Shown here: positions 1 through 11,021 of the stretch, piece by piece
Layout: each line of letters opens with the position of its first letter
Numbering within the stretch: position 1 is the stretch's first letter
NCBI GenBank assembly: GCA_037126765.1
Contig: JBBCBC010000032.1
Location: 682,001 to 746,000 of the forward strand
Direction: 5' to 3'
DNA from: Stenogyne calaminthoides
Lineage: Eukaryota; Streptophyta; Magnoliopsida; Lamiales; Lamiaceae
DNA: 64,000 bases
Notes under the pieces: model-generated
The model's database searches: none
The model's input: only the letters and a program-made list of their open reading frames with translations
What the model was told of the DNA's origin: nothing
Program-made: the position numbers and the translations under genes

Positions 1-149
1 TGTGTATTATGATTATTGGAATTGCTTTGTATTTGTTCTCTATAGAAAACTTGGATGACACTTTCATTGTATTCAAGGGTCTGCTCATGTTGTTCTAATG
101 GAATATATATAATTTTCTGATTAAAAAAATATTAATCTGCATTAATTCT
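1..149. other. AT-rich leader, no gene seen
   Basis: This stretch is AT-rich and has no coding similarity that I recognise. It ends in a pyrimidine-rich tract just before the SGS3-like exon sequence, so it may be an intron of that gene. That is inference. Confidence 0.4.
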
Positions 150-1450
150 CCCTCCTCTAAAGAATGAATTGGGGTGGTCTACTAGACATGGTTCTTCTCA
201 AGCTCCAAAGGATGAAGATTCAGATTATAATGAAGAGTCTGATGATGATCTTGACTTAGATGGAGGCCCAAAGAGCCATGAAAGTCGGAAGAATAATACA
301 TGATTTAAGGATTTTTTTTTCAGTCGCTAGACACTTTAACGGTGGAGCAGATAAATGAGCCTGAACAAGAATAACATTGCCCAACATGCAAAGGAGGCCG
401 TGGAGTTTGTCGTTGGTACGTTAGTTTGCAACCCCTTATTTCTCATGCTGGAACTACACAATCCAGAGGGTCGAAGCTCCACAGAGAGCTTAGTAAAGTT
501 TTGCATGAGGAACTTCGGTTGAGGTGAATGTCAACAGTGCCAGCTGGCGAAGTCTATGGCATGTGGCATGGTCTTGCGCAAAAACCTGACAAACAGATAG
601 TGTGGCCACCTATGGTGGTGATAAGGAACACAAACCTTGAAAAAGATGAAAATGATAAAGTATGACATTCTTGCATTTTGTTTCTATTTTTGGTATTTGT
701 GGTACACTAAATCTCTATGTTTTGAACTTCATTTTCAGTGGAAAGGGATGAGAAATCAAGAGCTTCTTAATTGCTTTAGAGGATATAATATAGTAAGTGC
801 AAGACATTCGTATGGACCTCAGGGACACCGTGGCTTAAGTGTGTTGATTTTTCAGGCCTTTGCTTTGGGGTATAGAAGCTGAACGCCTAAGCACGAGTTT
901 CCAAGATAACTCTAGAGACATGAACCCTTGGGAGAAATTTGGTTGACATCTAAACTACTCTGAAATACAACGTCCACTCTATGGATACATGGCTGAGAAG
1001 CAAGAGTTGGACAACTTTAACCAACACTGCCAAGTGCTTCATCTCCACTTCTCTCTCTATATACACACTCACACATACGTATATATGTTTGTGTGTGTAT
1101 TTTGTGGTCTGTGAGGTTCTTCTCCCTCCTCTCTCCATGTCAATGCCACTAAATTGTTGTCATTAATTTACTAATTGGTGGTGTTGTTTCAAAATTCTCC
1201 ATAATGCATAGGTAATTCCAAGCTGAAATATGACATGTGCTCATATTGTGAGATGGTCGTGAATCAAATGAAGCATATGAATGGGCTCAACCAGTAGCTA
1301 ACGTATTTCAAGAAATTTTTTACCAAAGAACAGATGAGAAAGATAGCTCTTCAACAGTATGTGCTTGAATTGAGCAATTTGTTGAATGACGAATGTGCTA
1401 TGAAGACGGTGACCCAGAAACACTACCAACAAGAAAAATAAGAGGTATGT
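150..1450 (+). pseudogene. SGS3-like (zf-XS / XS domain) pseudogene fragment
   Basis: SGS3 is a plant RNA-binding protein that stabilises RNA for RDR6 and secondary siRNA production. Translating + strand pieces gives its domains in the right order: an acidic stretch with DSDYNEESDDD (about 210-260), SLDTLTVEQINEPE (about 325-365), a zf-XS finger CPTC (about 378) and KLHRELSKVL (about 478), then the XS domain with IVWPPMVVIRNT (about 598-636), RHSYGPQGHRGLSVLIF (about 800-855), YGYMAEKQELDNFNQH (about 977-1030) and a coiled coil with EMVVNQMKHM (about 1250). Introns are retained: one runs about 660-738 with GT and AG ends and splits the XS domain; another lies about 1034-1211. Stops (for example after NNT near 301, and near 371) and frameshifts break every long frame. 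The N-terminal part lies outside the window, and the 3' end stops before element Z at 1580. Retained introns argue for a decayed genomic copy rather than a retrocopy. Paralogues of the XS family are the only alternative. Confidence 0.75.
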
Positions 1451-1579
1451 TAAAAAGTTGGATCCACTGTCAAGATTGGAAAATAAAACATTCTTGTTGC
1501 ATTTTGTTAGTTGATTTATAGCATCGTATTGAGTATCAATAAAGTAAACTGTTTCTTTTTATATATCTTGCAACGAAAC
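1451..1579. other. Short spacer between SGS3-like remains and element Z
   Basis: No coding signal is visible. The last five bases, GAAAC at 1575-1579, would be the left target-site duplication of element Z, but the right-hand partner was not found. Confidence 0.4.
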
Positions 1580-2399
1580 TGTTGATGTTGCCACCGATGT
1601 TACAACATTGGTTACAACGTCGGTATTCACCCTTTCTTCTTAACCACTAACACTTCTATGTTCAATGTTGTCTTTGATGTTGTTGACTGCAGGTTGACGA
1701 TCTAGGTTGTTCTGCAAGATTCCAGAAGGTTCCACAAGCTTCAAGAATCGAGTGGAAGGGACTAGATCATGCAACTGTTTTCAGAAGATTGGAGAAGACC
1801 CAATAAGTGGCAGTTACAAAGATTATGGAAGAGTGGATTGAAGAGTTTCTAGATCCTTCAAGGAGGCTCTAATAAGGCATACACGAAGTCTATAAATAGA
1901 AGACCTTGATGCTCACATCAATTGCCGAACATTTCTATATATCGTGTGTCAGTCAGTCGAAGCAACAACCGAGCATCAACTGTAGAGTGCGTGAGTGCAT
2001 CCAGAGTGATAGGGTCGTTGTTGTGAGTTTTGTTTTATCATTAGAGTGTAATTGTAGGGTTTACAATATCTCGAGCTGGTGCTAGATTTGTTCATAGAAT
2101 AGATCACCTTTGGCGGTGTATAGTTACACTTAAGTCTTTAGATCATATGCTTGATCTTGTTTCAAGAGGGTCAATTTGTGAACCTCTTTGTATTCATTAT
2201 TTTGATAAATAGTGATTTTTGTCATAGGGCTTCACAATCTATGTTGATATAGATTGTGCAAAGTCTTATTAAAATTTCGTGTGTTGTGTTTATGAGTCTT
2301 CCGCTGTTTCTGTCTTTTGAATGTTACTTTGAGTGTCACAACATTCAGTGTAACATTACTCTGATTTTACTAAACACAACCCCGAAAAGCACACTTTCA
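1580..2399 (+). repeat. 5' LTR of element Z
   Basis: The LTR begins TGTTGATGTTGCCACC and ends with CACACTTTCA just before the primer-binding site. Its boundaries are supported by a second copy in reverse orientation at 50150-50973 of nearly the same length (824 bp). Confidence 0.85.
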
Positions 2400-2401
2400 G
2401 T

Positions 2402-2414
2402 TGGCACCAGAGCC
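2402..2414 (+). promoter_or_regulatory. Primer-binding-like site of element Z
   Basis: TGGCACCAGAGCC lies 2 bases after the LTR. It resembles the initiator-Met tRNA complement TGGTATCAGAGC used by most plant copia elements, with two differences. Confidence 0.55.
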
Positions 2415-2473
2415 AAAACTTGATTTTACTAAGTTAGATCCTGTGTCAAGTGTGTTGTTTTTTTTGTTATGCG

Positions 2474-3345
2474 ATGGAATATCCACTTACTCCACAAAGT
2501 TTGAGACCACCAATTCTTGATGGTACAAACTATGCGTATTGGAAACCAAAGATGAGGATGTACATCAAGTCAATTGATGAACGTGCTTGGAGAAGTATAC
2601 TTTCAGGATGGACACCTCCTAAGAATCCTACAGATGAAGAAGGAGAAGTTACAGTCAAACGCGAACTAGATTGGACTAATGATGAAAGAACAACCGCTAG
2701 CTACAATTCTAAAGCTTTGAATGCAATATTCACATCAGTTGATATGACCATGTTCAAGATCATATCAACATGTGTTTATGCAAAAGAAGCTTGGGATAGA
2801 TTGCAAGAGCACAATGAAGGTTCGGATAGAGTTCGAAGGTCCAGACTTCGAATGCTTGGGACAAAGTTTGAGAACTTGAAGATGAAGGAGGATGAAACAA
2901 TTTCTTTTTACAATAAACGGGTCACTGAAATTGAAAATGAAGCTCAATCTCTTGGAGATCTCATCTCCAATTGAGATTAGTTCATAAGATTTTGCGTACT
3001 GTACCTAAGCGCTTCGATGCAAAGATTTGTGCAATTGAAGAGGCAAGGGATCTGATACAATAAGTCAAAATGAATCGATCAAGATCCCACGTATGTATGA
3101 GATGAATACAACCGAGAAGGATGACAAAGCCGATGCAAAGAAAGTGGTGGTGTTCAAAGGTGAAACATCTTCAAATCTTTGAGTAAGTCGCGTACAGACC
3201 GGTTGATTCAGAAGATGATGTTGCTGACATATGTTCCAACCCCGAGGAGTACATTGCTTTTATGACAAGACAATTCAAAGCTCTTATGAAAAAGAGGAAT
3301 AGTAAGTTCAAAGGCAACATTCAACCAAAGATTCAGATCAACAAC
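2474..3345 (+). pseudogene. gag: gag of element Z, N-terminal part
   Basis: Gag forms the virus-like particle that packages the element RNA. A 167-residue frame starts at the ATG at 2474 (MEYPLTPQ) and shows the plant copia gag fold with LDGTNYAYWKPKMRMY and AWDRLQEHNEGSDRVRRSRL, a DUF4219/UBN2-type gag. It stops at 2972-2974; coding similarity continues in another frame (LVHKILRTVPKRFDAKI), so at least one frameshift is present, with further stops to 3340. The frame is then cut by insertion of element X at 3346 and resumes at 32047. I chose the ATG at 2474 over an upstream in-frame ATG at 2450 because the conserved N-terminus starts there. Confidence 0.8.
3341..3345. repeat. Left target-site duplication of element X (ACAAC)
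   Basis: ACAAC directly precedes the X 3' LTR and recurs at 32047-32051 directly after the X 5' LTR. This proves the two outer LTRs belong to one insertion. Confidence 0.9.
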
Positions 3346-5295
3346 TGTTGGTCCCGGTGCAAACGAGTCTTACACGTGTATGGGGGGGGGAATACACGTG
3401 TTCAATGTTTTCAAAACTTTTTTTTCTCGAGGTCACTTGGGTCAAATAATCCTCAAGATTAGGTTACGAGAAGCCACAGATCGCCTCGAGTCAAGGTCAT
3501 TGAGACGGTGATCCCGAAGCCGCTTTCGGATACCTCGGATAATCCCAACCGAGTCCTCGAGTGTCGAGATCCCGAGTTGCTTGGATCGGATAACTAACTT
3601 CTTGAATCCTCAAATGAGAGTTCGGTTTGGTAACTATCTGTTCTCTAAACTTACTCGTCAGGCGGAATGGTTGGCCCTTAGATTATACTCGTTTTAAGCT
3701 TTGCTGAAAACCTTCCCTTTATGAATTAGTGATTAAACTGTGATTCAATTACATGCAACTTCAGTGGATTGATTCCAACTAAAATTTCAGTGAAAAGTAT
3801 GCTTTCAAAATCAAGTCAATGCAACAGTTAAGCACAGATAAGGAAAGCAATAAAGAACACAACAATTATAGTGGTTCAGAGACTCAAGCTCCTACATCCA
3901 CTCTCTCTGATCCTCAGAGAAATTCACTATCAACTTCTGAGCTTTCTGACTACCTCGCCGAGTTTACTTACTCAACTTCGTACTGAGTTTTCTGACTACT
4001 CCACGTAGTTTACTTGCTCAACCCGACCTTGAGTTTTCTGACTACCTCCGTAGTTTACTTACTCAAACACAAACAAGCTTTCAGACTACCCCTGTAGCTT
4101 ACTAACTTCTCCTCTAGAGTTTTCTGACTACTCCGCGTAGTTTACTAACTCTTTACAACTCTTCTCACCAACAAACACACTCCAACTACCTTCTCAAGGG
4201 TTTGGGGTTTCTCGGTTGGTTTCCAACTAGGATGAGATATCCTTTACAATGAAGCACAATGCAAAGGGGTTAGGATATCTCGACTAAGCTTTGGATAATT
4301 CTTATCAAGCTAGGCTTAGTATAGTGAGCTCTCTTCAATATAGAAGCACTTGGGAAATTCTAAGTTTTTCGAGTGCTTTAACTTTTGCAAGAATAAGTAT
4401 GAGCTCTTGAGTTTGCGTATAAATTTCCGTAACCTTACAATGTAGAGGTCACCATGTAATTATAGGCATGCACCAAGGTCACTCTTGAAAACTATCCGAT
4501 TGGAGAGGCGACTTCGTGAGTTCCCTCTTATGGTGTGTGAGAAACGGCTATATTTAGGGTTTGAAACTCCCTAACACGTTTTTAGGCAATAGCTTTTCAT
4601 GTAGTCGATCTTCACTTTTTGCGATGCGGAACTTTTGTACATCGACATCTTTTTTCAAATGACCATCCTTTGTCGATTGTCGATATGGTGATGTCGTCTT
4701 CTTCTTTTTGACTTTTGTCTCCGTTAAAGGTAGACACCTTAAGCGGCTCTTTTTGGTTACAAACTCGAGTTTGATATAACCTTAATAACACTTCGACTTA
4801 GTTCATTTTGTGCGCATTTGAATGTCTTGGCAAATATCTATTTTCTAAGGAATCGCGATCTTACCAAGATTGCATCCTTGGATAGATATATTGGTGCCTC
4901 GGAACATTGGGTTTATCTTGGCGTTCAAGACACCATCGAGTCTTGATAATTCTTGTGCCATCGATATTCTTGATCTTTGATCTTGGTCTTGATCTTGTGT
5001 CTTGAGTCTTGAGTCTTGTGGTCTTCGAGTCTCACTTCGACCGATACACTGAATCTTCGTGTTGAGTCTTCAGTTCCACAAGATCCTCATCGAGTCTTGA
5101 AGATCCTAGTTTTTACATTGAGTCTTGTAACCTATCTCGAACTATATCTGGCGACTATACATTTCGCAGATAACATCCCGAATATTCTAAAACCGAATCC
5201 TGACTCAACTATCAAGATCATTCTGAACATGTCATACTCAGGGGTTTTGGGATCTAATCAAAATCATATATCTTTATTAAATTCATCTCCCAACA
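3346..5295 (-). repeat. 3' LTR of element X
   Basis: The LTR begins TGTTGGTCCCGG and ends CTCCCAACA in + strand orientation, so it has TGTTGG/CCAACA inverted ends. It is 1950 bp and matches three other copies (11022, 23387, 30106). The element reads on the - strand: a TATA-like CTATAAATA motif is seen on that strand in the copies at about 12115, 24485 and 31210. Confidence 0.92.
3930..4155. repeat. Tandem repeat array inside X/Y LTR
   Basis: About five degenerate units of roughly 45 bp carry GAGTTTTCTGACTACT followed by CGTAGTTTACTTACTCAAC. The same array is present in all four LTR copies (about 11595-11815, 23965-24185 and 30690-30905), so it belongs to the family. Confidence 0.8.
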
Positions 5296-5309
5296 ATTTC
5301 CCCATTTTT
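5296..5309 (-). promoter_or_regulatory. Polypurine tract of element X
   Basis: On the - strand AAAAATGGGGAAAT directly precedes the 3' LTR. It is the plus-strand DNA primer site. Y and W carry AAAAAGGGGGAAAT at the same place. Confidence 0.8.
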
Positions 5310-5829
5310 GATGATGTCAAAACCTATCTTGTTACAAAACATATAACCTATACTCAGGTTTCAGTTTATCCTATTACAAGATTGGTTGTCTCCCAACAAT
5401 TTCTTAAATCAGAGAAACTCTTAAAAATTTAAATCATTCAGCACTTTCTTCAGTAATGAATCTCTTTAAATAGTTCATTACTAAATACTTAAACAATTTC
5501 TCCCATATTCAGACAATTTCTCCCTTATCAACATACAATCAGTTCAGAGACATTCATTCAGGCATATCAAAATAAAAGACATGTAAATAAGATAATGAGA
5601 TATTATCTTTTGAGCATAATGATAAATCTTCATTGATGATTGATATCCCATTCTGATTACAATGAGTTTATCAACAAAATCAAAAAAAGAAAAAAATTTA
5701 AAGATTACGTAATCTTCGAGTCTCCGGTCTTGATCTTGATTAGGCTCTTCATTCTTTCGCTCTTGATTTGCTTCATTTTCAACTTCATCGGGTTGGCACC
5801 TCCAGTCGAACATTAAAAAATCTCTTCTT

Positions 5830-8800
5830 CAAATTTCATTTCTCTCCTTAATGATATCCGGACTTGTTTCTGTTAGACCCAAACCGACCAAAGATATTGA
5901 GCAATCTCTTGAGTAATGGCCTTCATTCACCAAGCCATTACCAAGTCTTGGAGGAGGATAGGAATATGGACCGAGGGCTACTATCGTACCTCTCCTTAAT
6001 CCGCAAGGTTAATCGATACTGTAGATACTTTGGATGAGCGGTTGGGAGATATTCAATGAATGCTTCATTTCGATTTGAGTTTTCCCTCTCCATTCCCCCG
6101 AGAACATCATAATTGAACGAAGGTTCTCTTGACTTCTTCCCACATATCGTTGAGTATGATAGGCATCCATTTATCCACGTGGGGCCACTTTAGTGCTTTT
6201 GATGTTCCTTTTCTCTTGCTCGCAAACTTCCTGAATTCACTCCTTCGCTTCTGCTCTTCGTCTATCTTCTTTTCGATCACAGACGCTCGCAAAACCAAAG
6301 CAAACAACTTTCTTAGCTTGTTCTATTTGGAGTGTCTTGAGCATCTCTCGTGTTGAAGACTTTCTTCCGAGGTTGAGACTCGATTCTTCCGTTTCTTCAT
6401 CATCGTAATCGGTTTTCTCTGGATTGGCTTAAAGCCTTTCAGACGCTTGCTTTCAGGTTGAACACCGCCCAAGGCTTTCCTCTTCATAGGCAATTCAGCA
6501 GCAGACTGGCTTGTTCCAACCTTTGCTCTAGCACTCAGTTTCTCTCTTGCAACATCAAGCATGGTTTGCTCAGAAACTCGAGTGTAGCTAAACTTTTCTA
6601 CTGGCGAACTTCAACTTCTCGATAAGCCGACTTCTCTTAAGGCTTTGGCTAGATTATACATTTCGGCATCTTTCGAGCCTTCTTCTCTCAAAAGCACGTG
6701 CCATGAACTTCCCGAGGTCTTCACCTTCCTTTTCCCCCTTCTTGGCACCGTAATTTGGAAGAAGTCTGGAGAGTGTTGTGTCCATGTGATATTGCTCTTT
6801 ACTCACGCAGCGAACTTCTCCTGCTATCTGATCTTGTTCGTCTTCCATCCTCCTTAGATGGTTCTTGGACCACGAAAAAATTCTTGAGATAAGTGGAAAC
6901 CGCCGAAGAGTGCTTCTTTGAACATCTCTGTCATCTTGGTCATGAGCATTGAGCTCATTTACTCAACAGCTAGATTTTATCATCACTTCATTTCTCTCCG
7001 CCAATTTCACCTCTAGAAACTTCGAGTTGACTCACGGTCTTACGATTCATTTCAAAGACTAACTTCGGCCTTGACTCCTCCAGGCTTTTCATTGCTTTTC
7101 TTCCATGGAGGTCATCCGAGAGGTCGAGTGTTTTTGTATTAGCAAGACCACCAAGAGTGACTAAGACTTTCCATCTGTTGAGCTTGATTGGCAATGTTTC
7201 TTCCATCCGAGCAATCTTGATCATCATTGGCTCAACCTTCTCAAGTTTCTCCATCAAGGGAGTGATATCAATCTCGGGAACCTTCGCACCTTCAGGTCTT
7301 TGTTTGATCATCTGAGCTTGACTTCATTCGAGCTCCGGTCTAACCGAGCCTCGATCATTTTATCGAGACAATTGTAATTAAAGATAGAACTTTCATAACT
7401 TTGGCATAATTATTAATAGTGCGAAAAGGTACGAAGAGTCTTGCTTTCGTCACCGAGGTTGACAATTTCGGAGTTGATCGACCAATGAAGTCTCCTTTTC
7501 CATCCGAGACTAATCCTCAACATCTCCCTGTTGGTCCCCATCTCCATCTTGAGATTTGTCCCATTTGCTAGGGCACCAACTTCGATAGCTTTTCTTTTCA
7601 TTTAACTTCATCCGAACCAAACTCATCAAAATCGGAGTTTTTCATCCCGAGCTTTGTCCTTCTCGAACCCCGAGAAGTCGGTCCGAAAGGTCATCTCCTC
7701 ATTCCACGATCTTCCCTCCGAAAGAAAGCAATATCAAGCATCTCGGGAAGAGTCCGATTGAGGATGAACACGATTGTCCTTAATCAAGAAAACATCTTGC
7801 AGATCGGTATGAGCCGAGCTCGAGGGTAGCGATCAAGAATGAACCGTTCCTTTCCTCCCTCGTATTCTTCGACCTCGCCCTTCTTCCATCTCGGGCTCTC
7901 GTTCGATTGAAAACCTGGCGAGGATCAAGAAGTAGATCTTTCAGAGCTCATCAAGAATAATTCGCTCTGAGTCTCAAAGACCTCACGAAGGTTGTGCGTC
8001 CAGTCCTCGGTTTGCATCTGAGTGGGTTACGGGTCTGGTGACACTTCCCGATTGGTTACGAAGTTAGCTCTTCTATTTGTCTGCGAGCGGCACTTTTTCA
8101 AGAGGAATCTCACGAGCTGAGTTCCTTTGAAAATTTCGAGAAATTTTATCCGAACTTAGAGATGTCTCAAGCACCTCGAGAAGACCCGCTCCGCCGATCT
8201 GTTCTTGTGCCTTTGAGATAACTCCGAGCAGAACTTGCAATGGCGAACTCTGGCGGTTTGGCCCTCGGGTTGAATCTCCTCGAGAATCACTACCACCTTC
8301 TTCATCGATTGAGAACCACCAATCTTCTGCGCTTTGGGGCAAGGTTCTTTTGCTTCATTATTTTTGCACCTTGCTCCATCTTTGCCTCCAACAAAACCTT
8401 CCCCCTGGTTTGTTGAGTCTCTTTTTCAGCAGCGCTGGTGATTCTACCTTCTTTTCTCTCTTCCCCCTGATGGCTGCTACTTTTTGCGAAATGGGCTTGA
8501 AGAGAATTTTGGACTTAGGGAATGGGGTCGAATTGGCGAAGATATCCTCCTCCTCTCGCACATCTCCAAAATATAAACAATTTTGGTGGCATGGTGGATC
8601 TTGCCTTTTATTGAGATTGCCCCGTCAACCTTCTTCAAAACTTTGGTCTGCTCACTCACCGTCTAAATCAAAAATTTCAGCCAATTGAAGTCGGTGGTGG
8701 GTGAGGCCTCTATCGCCGCCATCAATCTGAGCTTCGGGGTACTGATCTGCTCAAAACTCCCCGCAAGACTCATGATGCTCTTGCTCACAATATCCATCAA

Positions 8801-9262
8801 CACACGATATTGTGGCTTTAAGTGCTTCTTATGCAATGTCGCCTCAAATTTAACAGGATTCTCAGCAATCCTATCTAAGTACTCCTGTTCTCTACCCGAC
8901 ATATACATCGTAGGATCCTCTCCTCTATTACAGAGCTCAAAAACATCATTCAGATTTTTCGGAACTATATACAGATCCCTCTCAAAATCGATGTATTTGG
9001 ACGACTGCTCTAAATGTGATACAGTAATCTTAGAATGCATACAACCCTCTTCATCTATCTTCAAGTTATAGATGAATTCGATTACCTCTTTCGCAAACTC
9101 CTGGTCTGGTCGGCTTGCGACTAGTTGGGTGAGTTTAGCCAGTCGAATCATATGCAGAGCCTCCTCTTCTGGCTTTGAGTTGGTTGTGCTTTCGAGTGAG
9201 ACAACGAACTCGTACCACGGCTTGTTGGTTTCGGCTAATCTCTCGAACAAGGTTGGAGCCAT
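5830..9262 (-). pseudogene. Extra 3' coding region (env-like position) of element X
   Basis: This region lies between RNase H and the polypurine tract. The likely start is the ATG at 9262-9260 (MAPTLFERLAETNKPWYEF); the frame is open for about 200 residues, to 8663. Visible motifs are EYLDRIAENPVKFEATL, LKPQYRVLMDIVSKSIMSLA and TTDFNWLKF, and the second half of this matches the same region of element W. Further fragments follow in shifted frames: a Lys/Glu-rich, probably coiled-coil stretch (about 6990-7310), a piece with LPNYGAKKGEKEGEDLG (about 6720-6800) and a basic, possibly nuclear-localising stretch with KRKALGG and RKPITMMKKRKNR (about 6390-6490). Sireviruses are known to carry an ORF here that has been called envelope-like; I see no convincing signal peptide or membrane anchor, so the function is unknown. 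Many frameshifts coincide with CAG/CTG-derived CG sites. Confidence 0.7.
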
Positions 9263-9896
9263 TTTAGAGATTGATTGAAGAAATGAAGCTTTAGGGTTTG
9301 AGAATTTCTGGGCAAAGGGATTTTTAATTGCAGAGGTTTTGGGAACGAATGGTTTGATAAAATCTTGGCTTGAATGGCTTATTGGGGTATAAATAGCTTC
9401 GAGATCGTGGGGAATCGCGTTGGTTAGGTGAAAAAACAACGGTTGAGATTAATCTCCGATTAATCGGGTATACGAACTGACGATCTCTGAAAAGTAAGCC
9501 GCCAAAACATCCTCATTGGTCATTAATGTATCAGAGCATTTAAATGACTGTTGACCTTCTTCGGAATTTAAGATGATCCAACCCAAAAACATTCCTCAGG
9601 TGTTTTGTATTTATTGCGAATGATTACTGAATTTTACTTAAGCAATAAATGAGTCGCATGAGTCATTACTTCTTCAGACTAATTTCCCTCTATCAGTCTT
9701 ACTGAGTACTGACCTTGATAAAATGTCAGTATAATACTGAGTACTGAATTGGTTCAGTATAATTCTGAGTACTGACCTTCAGTAAATCTGAGTTTCCTGA
9801 GACTCAGTTCAGTATTTCCATTTTATCCTGAGCTTCTCAGAAGAATTCTGAGAAAACTTCATGCATCTGAAAATCTTCAATTTTTCAGATTTTACT
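9263..9896. other. Non-coding spacer between pol and the 3' ORF of X
   Basis: This 634-bp AT-rich spacer has no convincing frame. It contains several short direct repeats built on CTGAGTACTGA (about 9700-9775). In Y the equivalent segment (16815-17433) has these sites altered to CG-containing forms. Confidence 0.6.
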
Positions 9897-11021
9897 CTAT
9901 ACACCTGGTTCTAACATCCCTAATTCAACTGAAAGTTCCTGAAATCTTGATTCCGCCAAAGGTTTAGTCAAGATATCAGCTCTTTGCTTATCAGTATGAA
10001 TTTTCTCCATCCTTATGTCCTTCTTCTCGACATGATCTCTGATGAAGTGATGTCTGATATCCACATGCTTGCATCTGATGGCACTATTATTGTCACAAAA
10101 TATTGGTACTTCATTGGCTACAACTTTATAATCCCTTAATTGTTGTCTGAGCCAAAGAATCTGAGCACAGCAGCTTCCTGCAGCCATGTATTCAGCTTCA
10201 GTAGTACTTGTTGCTACTGAGGTCTGTTTCTTCGAAAACCAAGATATCAGCTTACTTCCTAGAAATTGACAAGTTCCTGAAGTGGACTTCCTGTCAATCC
10301 TGCAACCTCCATAATCAGCATCTGAGTAACCAGTTAATTCAAGGTTATCATCAGCTGGATACCATAATCCTCTATTCACTGTGCCCTTAAGATACTTCAG
10401 TATCTTTTTGGCAGCTTCCATGTGACTAGCCTTAGGATTAGCTTGGTATCTTGCACATATCCCAACATCAAATGTTATATCCGGCCTACTTGCTGTGAGA
10501 AGGAGCAATGATCCAATGATTCCTCTATAATCAGTATGACTCACTGATTTGCCTTCAGAATCAGGATCCATCTTGTAGTTAGTATTCATAGGAATCCTAA
10601 CTGTATTGCAATTCTGTACACCATATTTAGCAATCAGATCTCTGGTGTATTTTGCCTGGTTGATGAATATTCCTTCCTTTGATTGTTTCACTTGAAGACC
10701 TAGAAAGAAATTCATCTCTCCCATCATTGACATCTCAAACTTTCCTTTCATCAGTGTTGAAAACTTTTCACACAGCTGATGGTTTGGAGATCCAAAAATG
10801 ATGTCATCAACATATATCTGAACTAGTAAGATATCTTCCCCATCCTCTATCCTGAACAGAGTTCTATCAACAGTCCCTTTGACAAAACCATGGTCAGTAA
10901 GAAACTGAGAAATAGTATCATACCATGCTCTGGGTGCTTGTTTGAGACCATACAAAGCTTTTCTGAGCCTGAAAACTTGGTCATTCTGTTTGAAACCAGG
11001 AGGTTGTTCCACATAAACCTC
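9897..11021 (-). CDS. pol: Reverse transcriptase (C-terminal part) and RNase H of element X
   Basis: This is the longest intact coding stretch of X: 371 residues from MEQPPGFKQ to a TAG at 9897-9899. It begins within reverse transcriptase because element Y was inserted upstream of codon VYVEQPP. It shows LYGLKQAPRAWYD, the catalytic YVDDIIFGSP, LGLQVKQ, ASRPDITFDVG, and RNase H motifs YSDADYGGCRIDRKSTSG, TSTTEAEYMA and FCDNNSAI. Compared with W (FCDSNSAI followed by ten residues and then RCKHVDI), X lacks about 10 residues directly before RCKHVDIRHHFIRD, an in-frame deletion next to a conserved RNase H segment. The remainder of the domain (start of RT) is at 25307-25639. Y retains the deleted bases. 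Confidence 0.92.
   Translation of the reverse strand, partial: EVYVEQPPGFKQNDQVFRLRKALYGLKQAPRAWYDTISQFLTDHGFVKGTVDRTLFRIEDGEDILLVQIYVDDIIFGSPNHQLCEKFSTLMKGKFEMSMMGEMNFFLGLQVKQSKEGIFINQAKYTRDLIAKYGVQNCNTVRIPMNTNYKMDPDSEGKSVSHTDYRGIIGSLLLLTASRPDITFDVGICARYQANPKASHMEAAKKILKYLKGTVNRGLWYPADDNLELTGYSDADYGGCRIDRKSTSGTCQFLGSKLISWFSKKQTSVATSTTEAEYMAAGSCCAQILWLRQQLRDYKVVANEVPIFCDNNSAIRCKHVDIRHHFIRDHVEKKDIRMEKIHTDKQRADILTKPLAESRFQELSVELGMLEPGV
11017..11021. repeat. Left target-site duplication of element Y (ACCTC)
   Basis: ACCTC directly precedes the Y 3' LTR and recurs at 25302-25306 directly after the Y 5' LTR. Removing Y and one copy restores the RT motif VLKEEVYVEQPP of X in frame. Confidence 0.92.

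Noticed and set aside
637..882. 81-residue frame as an independent gene
   Set aside because: It is an intron plus one XS-domain exon of the SGS3-like relic read through without splicing.
3930..4155. CRISPR-like array in the LTR
   Set aside because: Units are degenerate, lack unique spacers, recur identically in every LTR copy and lie in a plant transposon.
5016..5432. 138-residue + strand frame across the X 3' LTR edge
   Set aside because: It is inside the LTR and runs into the polypurine tract on the wrong strand for the element.
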